Made by a program: the position numbers and the translations under genes. Shown here one piece after another: positions 27,214-35,937 of a stretch of 64,000 nucleotides of DNA. Source of the DNA: Bacteroidota bacterium. GTDB taxonomy: Bacteria > Bacteroidota > Bacteroidia > Chitinophagales > Chitinophagaceae. The notes beneath the pieces are model-generated. The model was not told where the DNA came from and did not search any database. It saw only the letters and a list, made by a program, of their open reading frames with translations. Every line of letters starts with the position of its first letter. Within the stretch, counting starts at the first letter, position 1. Location of the stretch: assembly GCA_947457075.1 (NCBI GenBank), contig CANGUG010000002.1, positions 124,001 through 188,000 on the forward strand. Reading direction: 5' to 3'.

Positions 27214-27810
27214 ATGAATAAATTTTTAGCAATAACATTTTTAGCCGCAGTAGTTGGATTAACTAGTTGTAGCGATGTGAAGCGTACCCCAGGTTCTATC
27301 TATATGCCCGATATGGCCTATAGTCGTGCAATTGAATCCTACTCTGATCATAGTAATTTAACTGCAAAAGGAATTAACTACACTGCAAAACCAGTTGATG
27401 GTACTATTGCTCGTGGTCATGACATGCCGTTTACCATTGCGATTGATAAGCCAGGTGACACTGTTAATTATAATGCATCAAAAGCAATCCCGAATCCAAT
27501 TGATTCTATGTCGGTTAAAGAAACGGCTGAAGCAGAGCGTTTATATTTAATTAACTGTGGTATTTGTCACGGTACTAAATTAGATGGAAACGGTCCTTTG
27601 TATAAAGACGGTAATGGTCCTTATCCAGCAAAGCCTGCAACTTTAATTGGGGATGTAAAGTATGAGAGCATGCCTGCTGGTCAAATGTTTTATTCTGTAG
27701 CGTATGGTAAAAACTTAATGGGTTCTTATGCTTCTCAATTAAGCAGACATCAACGCTGGATGATTATCAAGTACATTAAGGATAAACAAGCAGCTGCTAA
27801 AAAAGGATAA
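27214..27810 (+). CDS. actE: Alternative complex III subunit ActE (monoheme cytochrome c lipoprotein)
   Basis: A 198-residue lipoprotein. The signal peptide ends in LTSC (cleavage before Cys, about residue 20). The C-terminal cytochrome c domain has one heme motif, CGICH, near residue 115, followed by MPAGQMFYSVAYG, which supplies candidate Met axial ligands. In the complex it accepts electrons from ActA and may pass them to the oxidase. Short spacings to actD and actF (19 and 68 bases) support a common transcript. Confidence 0.94.
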   Translation: MNKFLAITFLAAVVGLTSCSDVKRTPGSIYMPDMAYSRAIESYSDHSNLTAKGINYTAKPVDGTIARGHDMPFTIAIDKPGDTVNYNASKAIPNPIDSMSVKETAEAERLYLINCGICHGTKLDGNGPLYKDGNGPYPAKPATLIGDVKYESMPAGQMFYSVAYGKNLMGSYASQLSRHQRWMIIKYIKDKQAAAKKG

Positions 27811-27878
27811 TAAAGCTAAATAATAAGTATAGAAATCAACGAGCACAAAGATTTTAAAAAGATTATAAATAAGAAACG

Positions 27879-29108
27879 ATGGCATCTATTAAAGAGCAAT
27901 TTGAAATTCCTGGTAAATTAAAAACATGGGCTTATGCTTTGATTGGCATTGGCGGTGTTGCCTTATTGTATGGTATGTTTACCAAAGGATTTAGCAATGA
28001 CGAACATGAGCAAGTGCACTTTTGGGGTACTTTAATGTACAACACAATTTTTTGGACTTTAGTGACCAATGCAGCCATGTTCTTTTTATGTTTTAGCACT
28101 ATGGCACAAGCTGCTTGGATGCAGTCGTTCCGTAGAATTGCTGAAGCTATTTCTACTTTAGTGCCTGTGTTTGGTGCCATTACTTTTGCAGTATTAATTT
28201 ATGTAGTAGTTGGACATAAGCATCATATTTACCATTGGTTGGATGCAGAGGCTGTAGCAAAAGATCCTATCTTAAAAGGAAAGGTTGGTTTCTTGAATCC
28301 TACTTTCTTTATTATTTGGACAACATTAGCAATTGGATTATGGTCTTATTTTGGTTATAGAATGCGTCAAATTTCTCGCGAAGCGGACGAAAATCCAATG
28401 GACTTAGAAACAGCTACTAAATTTAATATTCGTAGCATGACACGTTCAGGATTTTTCTTAGTGTGGTTTGGTTTAACAGTGGCTTCTACTATTCCTTGGT
28501 TATGGTTAATGAGTATCGATGCACATTGGTATTCTACTATGTATAGCTGGTACACTTTTGCTAGTTCATTTGTAGCAGGAATGGCATTGATTGCACTTTG
28601 GGTAATTTATGTAAAAAACAAAGGCTATTTAGAATTAACTAACTCGGAGCACTTACATGACATTGCAAAATTCATGTTTGCGTTTTCTATTTTCTGGACT
28701 TACTTATGGTTCTCTCAATACATGCTAATCTGGTATGCAAATATTCCTGAGGAAACTGTTTACTTTAAGCACCGTGTTCAAGGACCTTACAAACCTATTT
28801 TCTTCCTAAACTTGGTTGTTAACTTTTTAGCACCCTTAATTATATTAATGAAGCGTTCTGCAAAAAGAAACTTCACTTTAGTAGCCTTCATGGCAGTATT
28901 AATATTGTTTGGTCACTGGATTGACTTTTACCAAATGGTAATGGGTAGCTTAATGAAAGAGCATGTTACTTTAGGTTGGTTAGACTTTGGCATTTTAGGA
29001 TTCTTTGTAGGCGTTTTAATTTTAATGGTAGCACGCTCATTGGCAAGCAAACCATTAATTGCTAAGAATCATCCTTTCTTAAAAGAAAGTATTATTCACC
29101 AAGTATAA
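27879..29108 (+). CDS. actF: Alternative complex III subunit ActF (PsrC-like membrane protein)
   Basis: A 409-residue integral membrane protein with ten predicted helices, paralogous to ActC but without an evident quinol site. Recognisable stretches include FWGTLMYNTIFWTLVTNAAM near residue 45 and FWTYLWFSQYMLIWYANIPE near residue 270, the latter strongly conserved in ActF. It gives structural support to the complex and possibly contacts the oxidase. It is the last act gene, followed by coxB after 48 bases. Confidence 0.93.
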   Translation: MASIKEQFEIPGKLKTWAYALIGIGGVALLYGMFTKGFSNDEHEQVHFWGTLMYNTIFWTLVTNAAMFFLCFSTMAQAAWMQSFRRIAEAISTLVPVFGAITFAVLIYVVVGHKHHIYHWLDAEAVAKDPILKGKVGFLNPTFFIIWTTLAIGLWSYFGYRMRQISREADENPMDLETATKFNIRSMTRSGFFLVWFGLTVASTIPWLWLMSIDAHWYSTMYSWYTFASSFVAGMALIALWVIYVKNKGYLELTNSEHLHDIAKFMFAFSIFWTYLWFSQYMLIWYANIPEETVYFKHRVQGPYKPIFFLNLVVNFLAPLIILMKRSAKRNFTLVAFMAVLILFGHWIDFYQMVMGSLMKEHVTLGWLDFGILGFFVGVLILMVARSLASKPLIAKNHPFLKESIIHQV

Positions 29109-29156
29109 TTATTGAATCCAACTAATATTGATTTAGAAATAACGAATTAAAGCATT

Positions 29157-30227
29157 ATGAGTTTATATTTATCTATCGCAATCATCGTCCTAATATTTGT
29201 GGTAATTTTTCAAATTGCCAAGGCGAGTGAATATGTGTCTATCCTTAAAGGAGAAGAAAACAGCCGTAAACAAAACAACAAAATCAACGGTTTTTTAATG
29301 ATCGCGTTTTTGGTGTTGGGATTTGTGGGCGTGTACGTATGTAACGATCTTTATTTTGGTAAAACTTTATTGGCGCAACCTGCAGCAAGTGTACAAGGTG
29401 AAAAAGTGGACGAAATGCTTTGGATCACATTAGCCATTACTGGTATTGTATTTATTGCCACTCAAATTTTATTGTTCTGGTTTGCTTATAAATACCAAGA
29501 AGATGATAATCGTAAAGTTTTCTTCTTTGCGCACAGCACTAAATTGGAATTAATTTGGACTGCGATTCCTGCCATTACTTTAACTGTTTTAGTAGTGTTT
29601 GGTTTACGTAACTGGTTTTTCTTTACTGGAGACGCTCCCAAAAATGCAATGGTGGTTGAAGTAACAGGTAAGCAATTTGGTTGGATATTTCGCTACCCAG
29701 GAAAGGATGCAGTTTTTGGTAAAAAATATTACAAAAACATTGACCCAGCTACCAACTCAGTAGGTATTATCTGGGATGATAAATTTTCTCAAGACGATAT
29801 TTTGACCGAGCAAACAATGTATGTAGTGAAAGGTCAACCTATTAAATTAATCATTGGTTCAAGAGACGTTATTCATGACGTAGGTTTATCCCATTTCCGT
29901 TTGAAAATGGATGCGGTTCCTGGTATCCCAACGACTATGTGGTTTACGCCTAAATACACTACAAAAGAAATGAAGGAGATTACGGGCAACGCCAACTTTG
30001 CGTATGAAATTTCTTGTGATCAAATGTGCGGTAACGGACACTATTCTATGAAAGGCATTATTGAAGTAGTGGAACAAGAAGAATATGATTTATGGTTAGC
30101 GAAGCAAAAGCCACAATACTATACTGCTTTCCCTGATAAAGATCCGGAGGCAGCAAAAGCAGCAGCAGAAGCAGCGAAAACAGCAACGGCTGATAGCACA
30201 GCTAAAAAAGCAACTGCTAAAAATTAA
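29157..30227 (+). CDS. coxB: Cytochrome c oxidase subunit II
   Basis: A 356-residue CuA-bearing subunit. Four hydrophobic stretches precede the periplasmic cupredoxin domain (LSIAIIVLIFVVIFQIA, FLMIAFLVLGFVGVYVC, WITLAITGIVFIATQILLFW, IWTAIPAITLTVLVVFG), two more than classical subunit II. The CuA site is visible as DVIHDVGLSHF (His ligand) and SCDQMCGNGHYSMKG (two Cys, His, Met), near residues 240 and 285. A charged Ala/Lys/Thr-rich tail closes the protein. Placed between actF and coxA, it receives electrons from the act complex through cytochrome c. Confidence 0.95.
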   Translation: MSLYLSIAIIVLIFVVIFQIAKASEYVSILKGEENSRKQNNKINGFLMIAFLVLGFVGVYVCNDLYFGKTLLAQPAASVQGEKVDEMLWITLAITGIVFIATQILLFWFAYKYQEDDNRKVFFFAHSTKLELIWTAIPAITLTVLVVFGLRNWFFFTGDAPKNAMVVEVTGKQFGWIFRYPGKDAVFGKKYYKNIDPATNSVGIIWDDKFSQDDILTEQTMYVVKGQPIKLIIGSRDVIHDVGLSHFRLKMDAVPGIPTTMWFTPKYTTKEMKEITGNANFAYEISCDQMCGNGHYSMKGIIEVVEQEEYDLWLAKQKPQYYTAFPDKDPEAAKAAAEAAKTATADSTAKKATAKN

Positions 30228-30275
30228 TTGATTACTGACAACATTAGTATAAAAAAACTTATTTAAATAAAAGGT

Positions 30276-32072
30276 ATGAGTCACGAAGCAGCATTACACA
30301 CATCACTTGGACATGACGATCATGGTCATCATGAACATCATGATACATTCTTAACTAAATATGTATTTAGTCAAGACCATAAAATGATCGCGAAGCAATT
30401 CTTGATCACGGGTATGGTTTGGGCAGTACTAGGTGGTTTAATGAGTGTGCTTTTCCGTTTACAATTAGGATATCCAGATGCAAGTTTTCCTTGGTTAGAA
30501 TCTATATTGGGTAAATGGGCTAAAGGAGGTCAAATTACTCCTGAAGCTTATTACGCTTTAGTAACTACACACGGAACCGTGTTGGTATTCTTTGTATTGA
30601 CTGCGGGATTGTCTGGTACTTTTGCCAACTTTTTAATTCCATTGCAAATTGGCGCGCGTGATATGGCTTCACCATTCATGAACATGTTGTCTTACTGGTT
30701 TTTCTTTGCAGCTAGTATTGTAATGTTATCTTCTATGTTTGTTGAAACCGGACCATTTAGTGGTGGTTGGACTGCTTATCCTCCTTTGTCAGCATTGGGT
30801 GATGCTTCTCCTGGTTCTAAAACAGGGATGGACTTATGGATTATTGCAATGGCATTGTTCGTTGTATCTTCATTATTAGGTGGTTTAAACTATATCGCAA
30901 CCATCTTGAACATGCGTACAAAAGGGATGACGATGACGCGTTTGCCTTTAACTATTTGGGCATTGTTCTTTACAGCGATATTGGGTGTATTGTCTTTCCC
31001 TGTATTATTGTCTGGATTGATTTTATTAATTTTTGATAGAAACTTTGGTACCTCATTCTATCTTTCTGATATTTTCGTGAATGGGGTGGGCGCTTTATCC
31101 AACGAAGGGGGTAGCGCTATTTTATACCAACACTTATTCTGGTTCTTAGGTCATCCTGAGGTATATATTATTTTGTTACCTGCTATGGGTATGGTTTCTG
31201 AAATTTTATCGGTGAATTCACGTAAGCCCATCTTCGGTTATATGGCCATGTTAGGTTCTTTATTTGCCATTGCAGCATTGGCCTTCTTGGTTTGGGCACA
31301 CCATATGTTCGTTACAGGATTGAATCCATTCCTAGGATCGGTATTCGTTTTATTAACTTTATTAATTGCGGTTCCTTCTGCTATCAAAGTATTTAACTGG
31401 TTAACTACTTTATGGAGAGGTAATATCCGTTTCACACCAGGTATGTTGTTTGCAATTGGTTTTGTAAGCTTATTTATCTCTGGAGGTTTAACAGGTATTT
31501 GGTTAGGAAACGCTGCATTGGATATTCACTTACACGATACGTACTTTGTAATTGCGCACTTCCACATTGTAATGGGAGTTGCAAGTATGTTTGGTATGTT
31601 CGCAGGGGTATATCACTGGTTCCCTAAAATGTATGGTCGTTATTTAAACAACTCTTTAGGGTATATCCACTTTTGGGTGACCATGGCAGGTGCTTATTTA
31701 ATTTTCTGGCCTATGCACTATGAAGGTTTAGCCGGTATGCCTCGTCGTTATTTTGATTTTAGTATTTGGGAAAGCTTTAAGCAATTTGCAGAATTAAACC
31801 GTTTCATAAGTACGGTATCTATGATTGTTTTTGCAGTACAAATTTTATTCTTGATTAACTTCTTCTACTCTATATTCAAAGGACGTAAAGTAACAACTAA
31901 AAATCCTTGGGAATCTAATACTTTAGAGTGGACTACTCCAATTAATCCTGGTCACGGTAACTGGCCTGATGAAATTCCTGAAGTACACCGTTGGCCTTAT
32001 GATTACGGTAAGGATGGTGTTGATTTTATCCCACAAGATGTTCCAGTGGGCGAGAACGAATCAAGTCACTAA
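30276..32072 (+). CDS. coxA: Cytochrome c oxidase subunit I (heme-copper oxidase)
   Basis: A 598-residue catalytic subunit with 12 or more membrane helices that reduces O2 to water and pumps protons. Ligands are visible: His99 in TTHGTVLVFF for low-spin heme; GHPEVYIILLPAMG (His near 293 for CuB, with the cross-linking Tyr four residues on); HHMF for CuB; and HDTYFVIAHFHIVMG for the hemes. The cytoplasmic N-terminus is strikingly His-rich (GHDDHGHHEHHD). It is the last gene before a strong terminator at 32081. Confidence 0.97.
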   Translation: MSHEAALHTSLGHDDHGHHEHHDTFLTKYVFSQDHKMIAKQFLITGMVWAVLGGLMSVLFRLQLGYPDASFPWLESILGKWAKGGQITPEAYYALVTTHGTVLVFFVLTAGLSGTFANFLIPLQIGARDMASPFMNMLSYWFFFAASIVMLSSMFVETGPFSGGWTAYPPLSALGDASPGSKTGMDLWIIAMALFVVSSLLGGLNYIATILNMRTKGMTMTRLPLTIWALFFTAILGVLSFPVLLSGLILLIFDRNFGTSFYLSDIFVNGVGALSNEGGSAILYQHLFWFLGHPEVYIILLPAMGMVSEILSVNSRKPIFGYMAMLGSLFAIAALAFLVWAHHMFVTGLNPFLGSVFVLLTLLIAVPSAIKVFNWLTTLWRGNIRFTPGMLFAIGFVSLFISGGLTGIWLGNAALDIHLHDTYFVIAHFHIVMGVASMFGMFAGVYHWFPKMYGRYLNNSLGYIHFWVTMAGAYLIFWPMHYEGLAGMPRRYFDFSIWESFKQFAELNRFISTVSMIVFAVQILFLINFFYSIFKGRKVTTKNPWESNTLEWTTPINPGHGNWPDEIPEVHRWPYDYGKDGVDFIPQDVPVGENESSH

Positions 32073-32080
32073 TATTTTTG

Positions 32081-32114
32081 ATTATGCCCTGTTCAATCAG
32101 GGCATAATTTTTTT
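32081..32114 (+). terminator. Rho-independent terminator after coxA
   Basis: A perfect 11-bp stem (ATTATGCCCTG / CAGGGCATAAT) with a 6-base loop is followed by six T. It begins 8 bases after the coxA stop and ends the act-cox transcript. Confidence 0.95.
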
Positions 32115-32158
32115 GAAATAAGGTTATTTATTTTTCGATTTATATTGAAACCCCAAAA

Positions 32159-33016
32159 GTGAAAGCTACTTTAAAAAATTACGGACAACTCATGAAGTTC
32201 ACACTCAGTTTTACTGTAGTGTTTACTTGCGTAATTTGTTTTCAGATGGCACCGAACGTGGTGGGCTTTGACTGGTTCAATATTTTATTATTAACCTTTG
32301 CGGGTTTGTGTATTACAGGAAGTGCGAATGCCATTAATCAAGCGGTTGAAAAAGACACCGATGCGCAAATGAAGCGTACAAGCAATCGTCCGGTAGCTGC
32401 AGGCAGGCTAACACAAAGGCAAGCCTATACCTTTGCACTAATTACTGGTGTGTTGGGTGTTGGGTTAATGCTGTATTTTAATTTTTCCTCGGCTTTACTT
32501 TCTGCATTCAGTTTGTTTTTATATGCGTTTATATATACGCCTTTAAAAAAGGTAAATTCTATTGCGGTGTTGGTAGGGGCTTTTCCTGGTGCGATTCCTT
32601 GTTTAATTGGATGGATCGCTGCCACCAATGAATTTAGTGCGGGTGGATGGGTTTTATTATTAATCCAGTTTTTATGGCAGTTCCCTCATTTTTGGGCCAT
32701 TGCTTGGGTATCTCATGCCGATTATTCTCGTGTGGGTTTTAAATTATTACCTGCAAAGGAAGGACCAACACGTTTTACCGCATTACAATCCATTATGTAT
32801 GCTGTATTAATGGTACCTGTAGGATTTTTGCCTTACTATTTAGGCATGACAGGCACTTGGAGTATGTGGGTGGTATTAATTGCTAATATTTTTATAATAG
32901 TTCAATGTGTTAGATTATATCAAAACATGGGGGTACCTGCAGCTAGACGCGTTATGTTTAGTAGCTACATTTATTTACCCGTGGTGTATTTATCCTTATT
33001 GGCCGATAAATTATAA
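32159..33016 (+). CDS. ctaB: Protoheme IX farnesyltransferase (heme O synthase)
   Basis: A 285-residue UbiA-family prenyltransferase that converts heme B to heme O for the oxidase. The polyprenyl-diphosphate site is seen as NQAVEKDTDAQMKRT followed by SNRPVAAGRL near residues 63-85, and the second conserved region as SHADYSRVGFKLLPA near residue 185. About eight membrane helices are present. The start is GTG at 32159; there is no upstream in-frame ATG, and the next one (residue 12) would cut the first helix. It opens a second unit behind the coxA terminator. Confidence 0.94.
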   Translation: MKATLKNYGQLMKFTLSFTVVFTCVICFQMAPNVVGFDWFNILLLTFAGLCITGSANAINQAVEKDTDAQMKRTSNRPVAAGRLTQRQAYTFALITGVLGVGLMLYFNFSSALLSAFSLFLYAFIYTPLKKVNSIAVLVGAFPGAIPCLIGWIAATNEFSAGGWVLLLIQFLWQFPHFWAIAWVSHADYSRVGFKLLPAKEGPTRFTALQSIMYAVLMVPVGFLPYYLGMTGTWSMWVVLIANIFIIVQCVRLYQNMGVPAARRVMFSSYIYLPVVYLSLLADKL

Positions 33017-33041
33017 GACAACCATTATTTAATTTTTTATT

Positions 33042-33617
33042 ATGTCAACAGAATTATTAACCGAAAAGAAAAAAACACATCCCTATTTTTTTTATTTGTG
33101 GGGTGGTTTGGGAAGCATTGTAATGATGTTCGCTGGTTTAACCAGTGCCTACATTGTTAAAAAAAGCCAGGCGAATTGGCTGGAATTTGATATGCCTACT
33201 GTTTTTATTGTTTCAACAGTGGTTATTTTGTTAAGCAGCTTTACCATTCAAATGGCCGTTAAAAAATTCAAGGACCAAAATGAAAACCAGTATCGTGGAT
33301 TTTTAACGCTTACGGCTATTTTAGGGGTCGTTTTTGTGATTTTACAATTGCAGGGCTTTAGGGCTTTGGAGGGGAATAGCATTTCCTTAATTGGTCCAAG
33401 AAGCAATTCAGCAGCTTCCTTTTTATTCGTGATTACGGTTTTACACATGATTCACGTAATTGGCGGGGTAATTGCCCTTATCTGGATTAGTTTAAAGGCA
33501 TTTTCCGCTAAAAATGGCTTAAATAATGAAATGCCGGTTAGGTTAATATCCAATTACTGGCATTTTGTAGATATACTATGGGTGTACCTTTTTGTATTCC
33601 TATATTGGGTTGGCTAG
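33042..33617 (+). CDS. coxC: Cytochrome c oxidase subunit III-like protein (first copy)
   Basis: A 191-residue membrane protein with five helices, of the short subunit III family common in Bacteroidota. Recognised by FYLWGGLGSIVMMFAGLTSA near residue 17 and by the C-terminal SNYWHFVDILWVYLFVFLYW, the usual subunit III ending. It stabilises subunit I. A second, different copy follows after 74 bases. Confidence 0.92.
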   Translation: MSTELLTEKKKTHPYFFYLWGGLGSIVMMFAGLTSAYIVKKSQANWLEFDMPTVFIVSTVVILLSSFTIQMAVKKFKDQNENQYRGFLTLTAILGVVFVILQLQGFRALEGNSISLIGPRSNSAASFLFVITVLHMIHVIGGVIALIWISLKAFSAKNGLNNEMPVRLISNYWHFVDILWVYLFVFLYWVG

Positions 33618-33642
33618 GCCCAAAAAAACTGGGGTATTTTTG
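33610..33642 (+). promoter_or_regulatory. Candidate internal promoter before the second subunit III gene
   Basis: TTG (33610-33612) and TATTTTTG (33635-33642) match the Bacteroidota elements with a 22-base spacer. It begins within the stop region of the first subunit III gene and ends 49 bases before ATG 33692. Confidence 0.35.
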
Positions 33643-33691
33643 TGAAATATCCTTGATAGCCAATATTTTTGCACTGAAATCGAAACAGCAC

Positions 33692-34378
33692 ATGTCAAAT
33701 GTAACAACCGCTTCAACTAAGGAAGCAAAATGGTGGAACGGAGGGAAAAGCCCTTTTGATGTAGAATATGGAAAAGTAATGATGTGGTACTTTTTAATGA
33801 GTGACGCATTTACTTTTGGCGCATTCTTAATTTCCTATGGTACCGTTCGTTTTTCTACGAATGGATGGCCTGACCCGAACTTAGTTTTTAAAAGTTTTCC
33901 TTTTGCACCTGAAGGGGTGAATGCTCCTTTGGTGTTTGTATCTATCATGACTTTCATTTTGATTGTAAGTTCTGTAACCATGGTGTTGGCAGTACATGCA
34001 GGAAAAATGATGGACAAAAAAGGAGTCGTTAAATATATGATTTGGACCATCATTGGTGGTATTGCATTTTTAAGCTGTCAAGCTTGGGAGTGGAATCACT
34101 TACATCATGAAGGTGCATGGTGGGGGAGGAATCCGTTTATGAATGCAGACGGTACTGCTTCAACTAGCAACTTTACCAATTTCTTTTTTACCATTACAGG
34201 TTTCCACGGTTTCCACGTATTTAGTGGTGTGGTGATTAATATTGTTATGTTAATTATGACTTTGATGGATAAATTCGAACAAAGAGGTCATTATTTAATG
34301 ATTGAGAAAGCTGGATTGTACTGGCACTTTGTAGACTTAGTGTGGGTATTTGTATTCACTTGCTTCTATTTATTGTAA
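33692..34378 (+). CDS. Cytochrome c oxidase subunit III (second copy)
   Basis: A 228-residue membrane protein of the subunit III family. Evidence includes GKVMMWYFLMSDAFTFGAFL near residue 25, FTITGFHGFHVFSGV near residue 170, and the end YWHFVDLVWVFVFTCFYLL. An in-frame ATG at 33578 would extend it into the preceding gene. ATG 33692 (MSNVTTASTKEAKWW) is the plausible start, because the extension carries no family-like sequence. Both subunit III-type proteins probably belong to the same oxidase. Confidence 0.93.
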   Translation: MSNVTTASTKEAKWWNGGKSPFDVEYGKVMMWYFLMSDAFTFGAFLISYGTVRFSTNGWPDPNLVFKSFPFAPEGVNAPLVFVSIMTFILIVSSVTMVLAVHAGKMMDKKGVVKYMIWTIIGGIAFLSCQAWEWNHLHHEGAWWGRNPFMNADGTASTSNFTNFFFTITGFHGFHVFSGVVINIVMLIMTLMDKFEQRGHYLMIEKAGLYWHFVDLVWVFVFTCFYLL

Positions 34379-34430
34379 ACAAATTATAACGCTTCCTAGC
34401 GTTCTAAAATATTGAAAAAAAAGAAATTTT

Positions 34431-34895
34431 ATGTCACAAGATACACACGCTGAACACCATGATGTAATTGCAGAAATTAAGAAGGTAACTATTATTCTTT
34501 CTGTATTAACGATTGTGGAATTGATTTTAGGTTTTTGGATGATTGGTATTACTTCTGAAGGACTTCGATTAGCTATTAAAGGAGTGATTGTTATTTTAAT
34601 GATGGCTAAAGCATTTTATATTGTTGCTTATTTCATGCACTTAAAGCATGAATTGAAAAATTTAATCATGACCATTGTAGTGCCTTTGGCATTGTTTATT
34701 TGGTTTATTATTGCCTTTTTAGCGGATGGCAATTCATTTAAAAATTTACGCAACAATTACGATCCTTATTTTAAGGAGCAAGCGACCATTAAGGCCGAGA
34801 AAAAGGAGCATGGGGCACATGGTGCTACTCCATCTTCCCATGAGAAAGGGGCCTCAAATGAAGGTGAACACAAAACAAAAGAAGGGCACAAATAG
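34431..34895 (+). CDS. Cytochrome c oxidase subunit IV-like protein (CoxD/CyoD family)
   Basis: A 154-residue protein with three membrane helices (IILSVLTIVELILGFWMIG, GVIVILMMAKAFYIVAYFMH, LIMTIVVPLALFIWFIIAFL), the prokaryotic COX4_pro pattern. The last 40 residues form a hydrophilic tail rich in His, Lys, Glu and Gly (KKEHGAHGATPSSHEK). It helps assemble the oxidase. It closes the ctaB-coxC-coxC2-coxD unit, with a terminator 18 bases downstream. Confidence 0.9.
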   Translation: MSQDTHAEHHDVIAEIKKVTIILSVLTIVELILGFWMIGITSEGLRLAIKGVIVILMMAKAFYIVAYFMHLKHELKNLIMTIVVPLALFIWFIIAFLADGNSFKNLRNNYDPYFKEQATIKAEKKEHGAHGATPSSHEKGASNEGEHKTKEGHK

Positions 34896-34912
34896 TTGCC
34901 CCCAAGTAATAG

Positions 34913-34941
34913 AAAAACCATCCTCCCAAGGGTGGTTTTTT
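34913..34941 (+). terminator. Rho-independent terminator after subunit IV gene
   Basis: An 11-bp stem (AAAAACCATCC / GGGTGGTTTTT, one T-G pair) with loop TCCCAA merges into a T-run. Confidence 0.92.
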
Positions 34942-34974
34942 GTTTTAATCCAATGTCATTTAGGCTTTACGTTG

Positions 34975-34982
34975 TAACTTTG
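34975..34982 (+). promoter_or_regulatory. Candidate -7 promoter element before sco1
   Basis: TAACTTTG matches TAnnTTTG exactly and ends 16 bases before the ATG at 34999, just after a terminator. No clear -33 TTG is seen at the usual distance. Confidence 0.45.
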
Positions 34983-34998
34983 CCTATCAATTAATAGT

Positions 34999-35811
34999 AT
35001 GTCTAAAAAATCGTTTTACGGCTTAATTATTGCTTTACTCATTCCTGTGCTTTGTTATTTATGGCTTAAGCAAGCCAGCGAAACAGCAGTAACGATGCCA
35101 AGACATTATTTATTAGACACCGTAGTAAATAAAGTAGAAAAAGGTAAACAGGTAACGGATAGTATTTGGCATACTACAAAAAATATTCGTTTGGTCAACC
35201 AATTAGGGGATACTGTAAACCTATATGATCAGAGAGGAAAAATAATTATCATAGATTTTTTCTTTACCAGCTGTGGGAGTATCTGCCCCAAGCTTACACG
35301 AAATATGTCAAAATTGCAACAATCTTTTATTATTGGTGGGAATAAATACAAAAAGCAAGTAGATACCAATATTGTTCAGTTCATGTCCTTGTCGGTGGAT
35401 CCTCAAAGAGACAGTGTGCCGGTATTAAGAGAGTATGCCAACAAAATGGATGTGATTGCCGACAACTGGTGGCTACTCACTGGCAATAGAGATTCAATTT
35501 ATAATTTTGCTTTTGAGGAATTAAAAGTAGATAAATTCAGCGATGAGCCAGTAAGCCCAGAATTTGTTCATACCAGTCGATTTGTATTGCTTGATAAAGA
35601 AATGAAAGTGCGTGGATATTATAATGGCTTGGACTCGGCTTCGCTTTTGAAATTAGCCAAGGATGTGGGATATATTATGCTTGAGAAAAACAAAAATCGC
35701 AAGAGTAAAATTTTCCAAGACATTGTTGACTTAAGTTGGCTATGGTTGATTATTGCAGTATTGGTAGGAGGTTTTGTATATTATTTCACCAGCACAAGAC
35801 AGAAACATTAA
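34999..35811 (+). CDS. SCO1/SenC-family copper chaperone for CuA assembly
   Basis: A 270-residue membrane-anchored thioredoxin-fold protein. An N-terminal helix (GLIIALLIPVLCYLWL) is followed by the Sco domain with the copper-binding pair CGSIC (in FFFTSCGSICPKLT, near residue 93) and the ligand His in FVHTSRFVLLD (near residue 191). A second membrane helix (LSWLWLIIAVLVGGFVYYF) is at the C-terminus. Sco proteins deliver copper to the CuA site of subunit II. It leads a small unit with a 37-residue ORF and DUF420. Confidence 0.93.
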   Translation: MSKKSFYGLIIALLIPVLCYLWLKQASETAVTMPRHYLLDTVVNKVEKGKQVTDSIWHTTKNIRLVNQLGDTVNLYDQRGKIIIIDFFFTSCGSICPKLTRNMSKLQQSFIIGGNKYKKQVDTNIVQFMSLSVDPQRDSVPVLREYANKMDVIADNWWLLTGNRDSIYNFAFEELKVDKFSDEPVSPEFVHTSRFVLLDKEMKVRGYYNGLDSASLLKLAKDVGYIMLEKNKNRKSKIFQDIVDLSWLWLIIAVLVGGFVYYFTSTRQKH

Positions 35812-35821
35812 TTTCATTTAT

Positions 35822-35935
35822 ATGAATTGGACAAATTTTAAAGAAAAGTACAAGTCAGAGATACGCGTAGGAATCATTGTATTTGTATCAATTATGTTAA
35901 TGAGAGTGATTAAATTTATTATTAATAAAAATTAG
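35822..35935 (+). CDS. Small single-helix membrane protein (37 residues)
   Basis: A short reading frame exactly filling the space between sco1 (10 bases) and the DUF420 gene (2 bases). It encodes a charged amphipathic start (NWTNFKEKYKSEIR) and one hydrophobic helix (VGIIVFVSIMLMRVIKF) with basic residues behind. Its position, spacing and membrane character suggest a real translated micro-protein of the oxidase assembly unit. I know no family for it. Confidence 0.6.
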   Translation: MNWTNFKEKYKSEIRVGIIVFVSIMLMRVIKFIINKN

Positions 35936-35937
35936 TT

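Noticed and set aside
33578..33691. N-terminal extension of the second subunit III protein
   Set aside because: It overlaps the upstream gene and has no family-like sequence; ATG 33692 fits better.
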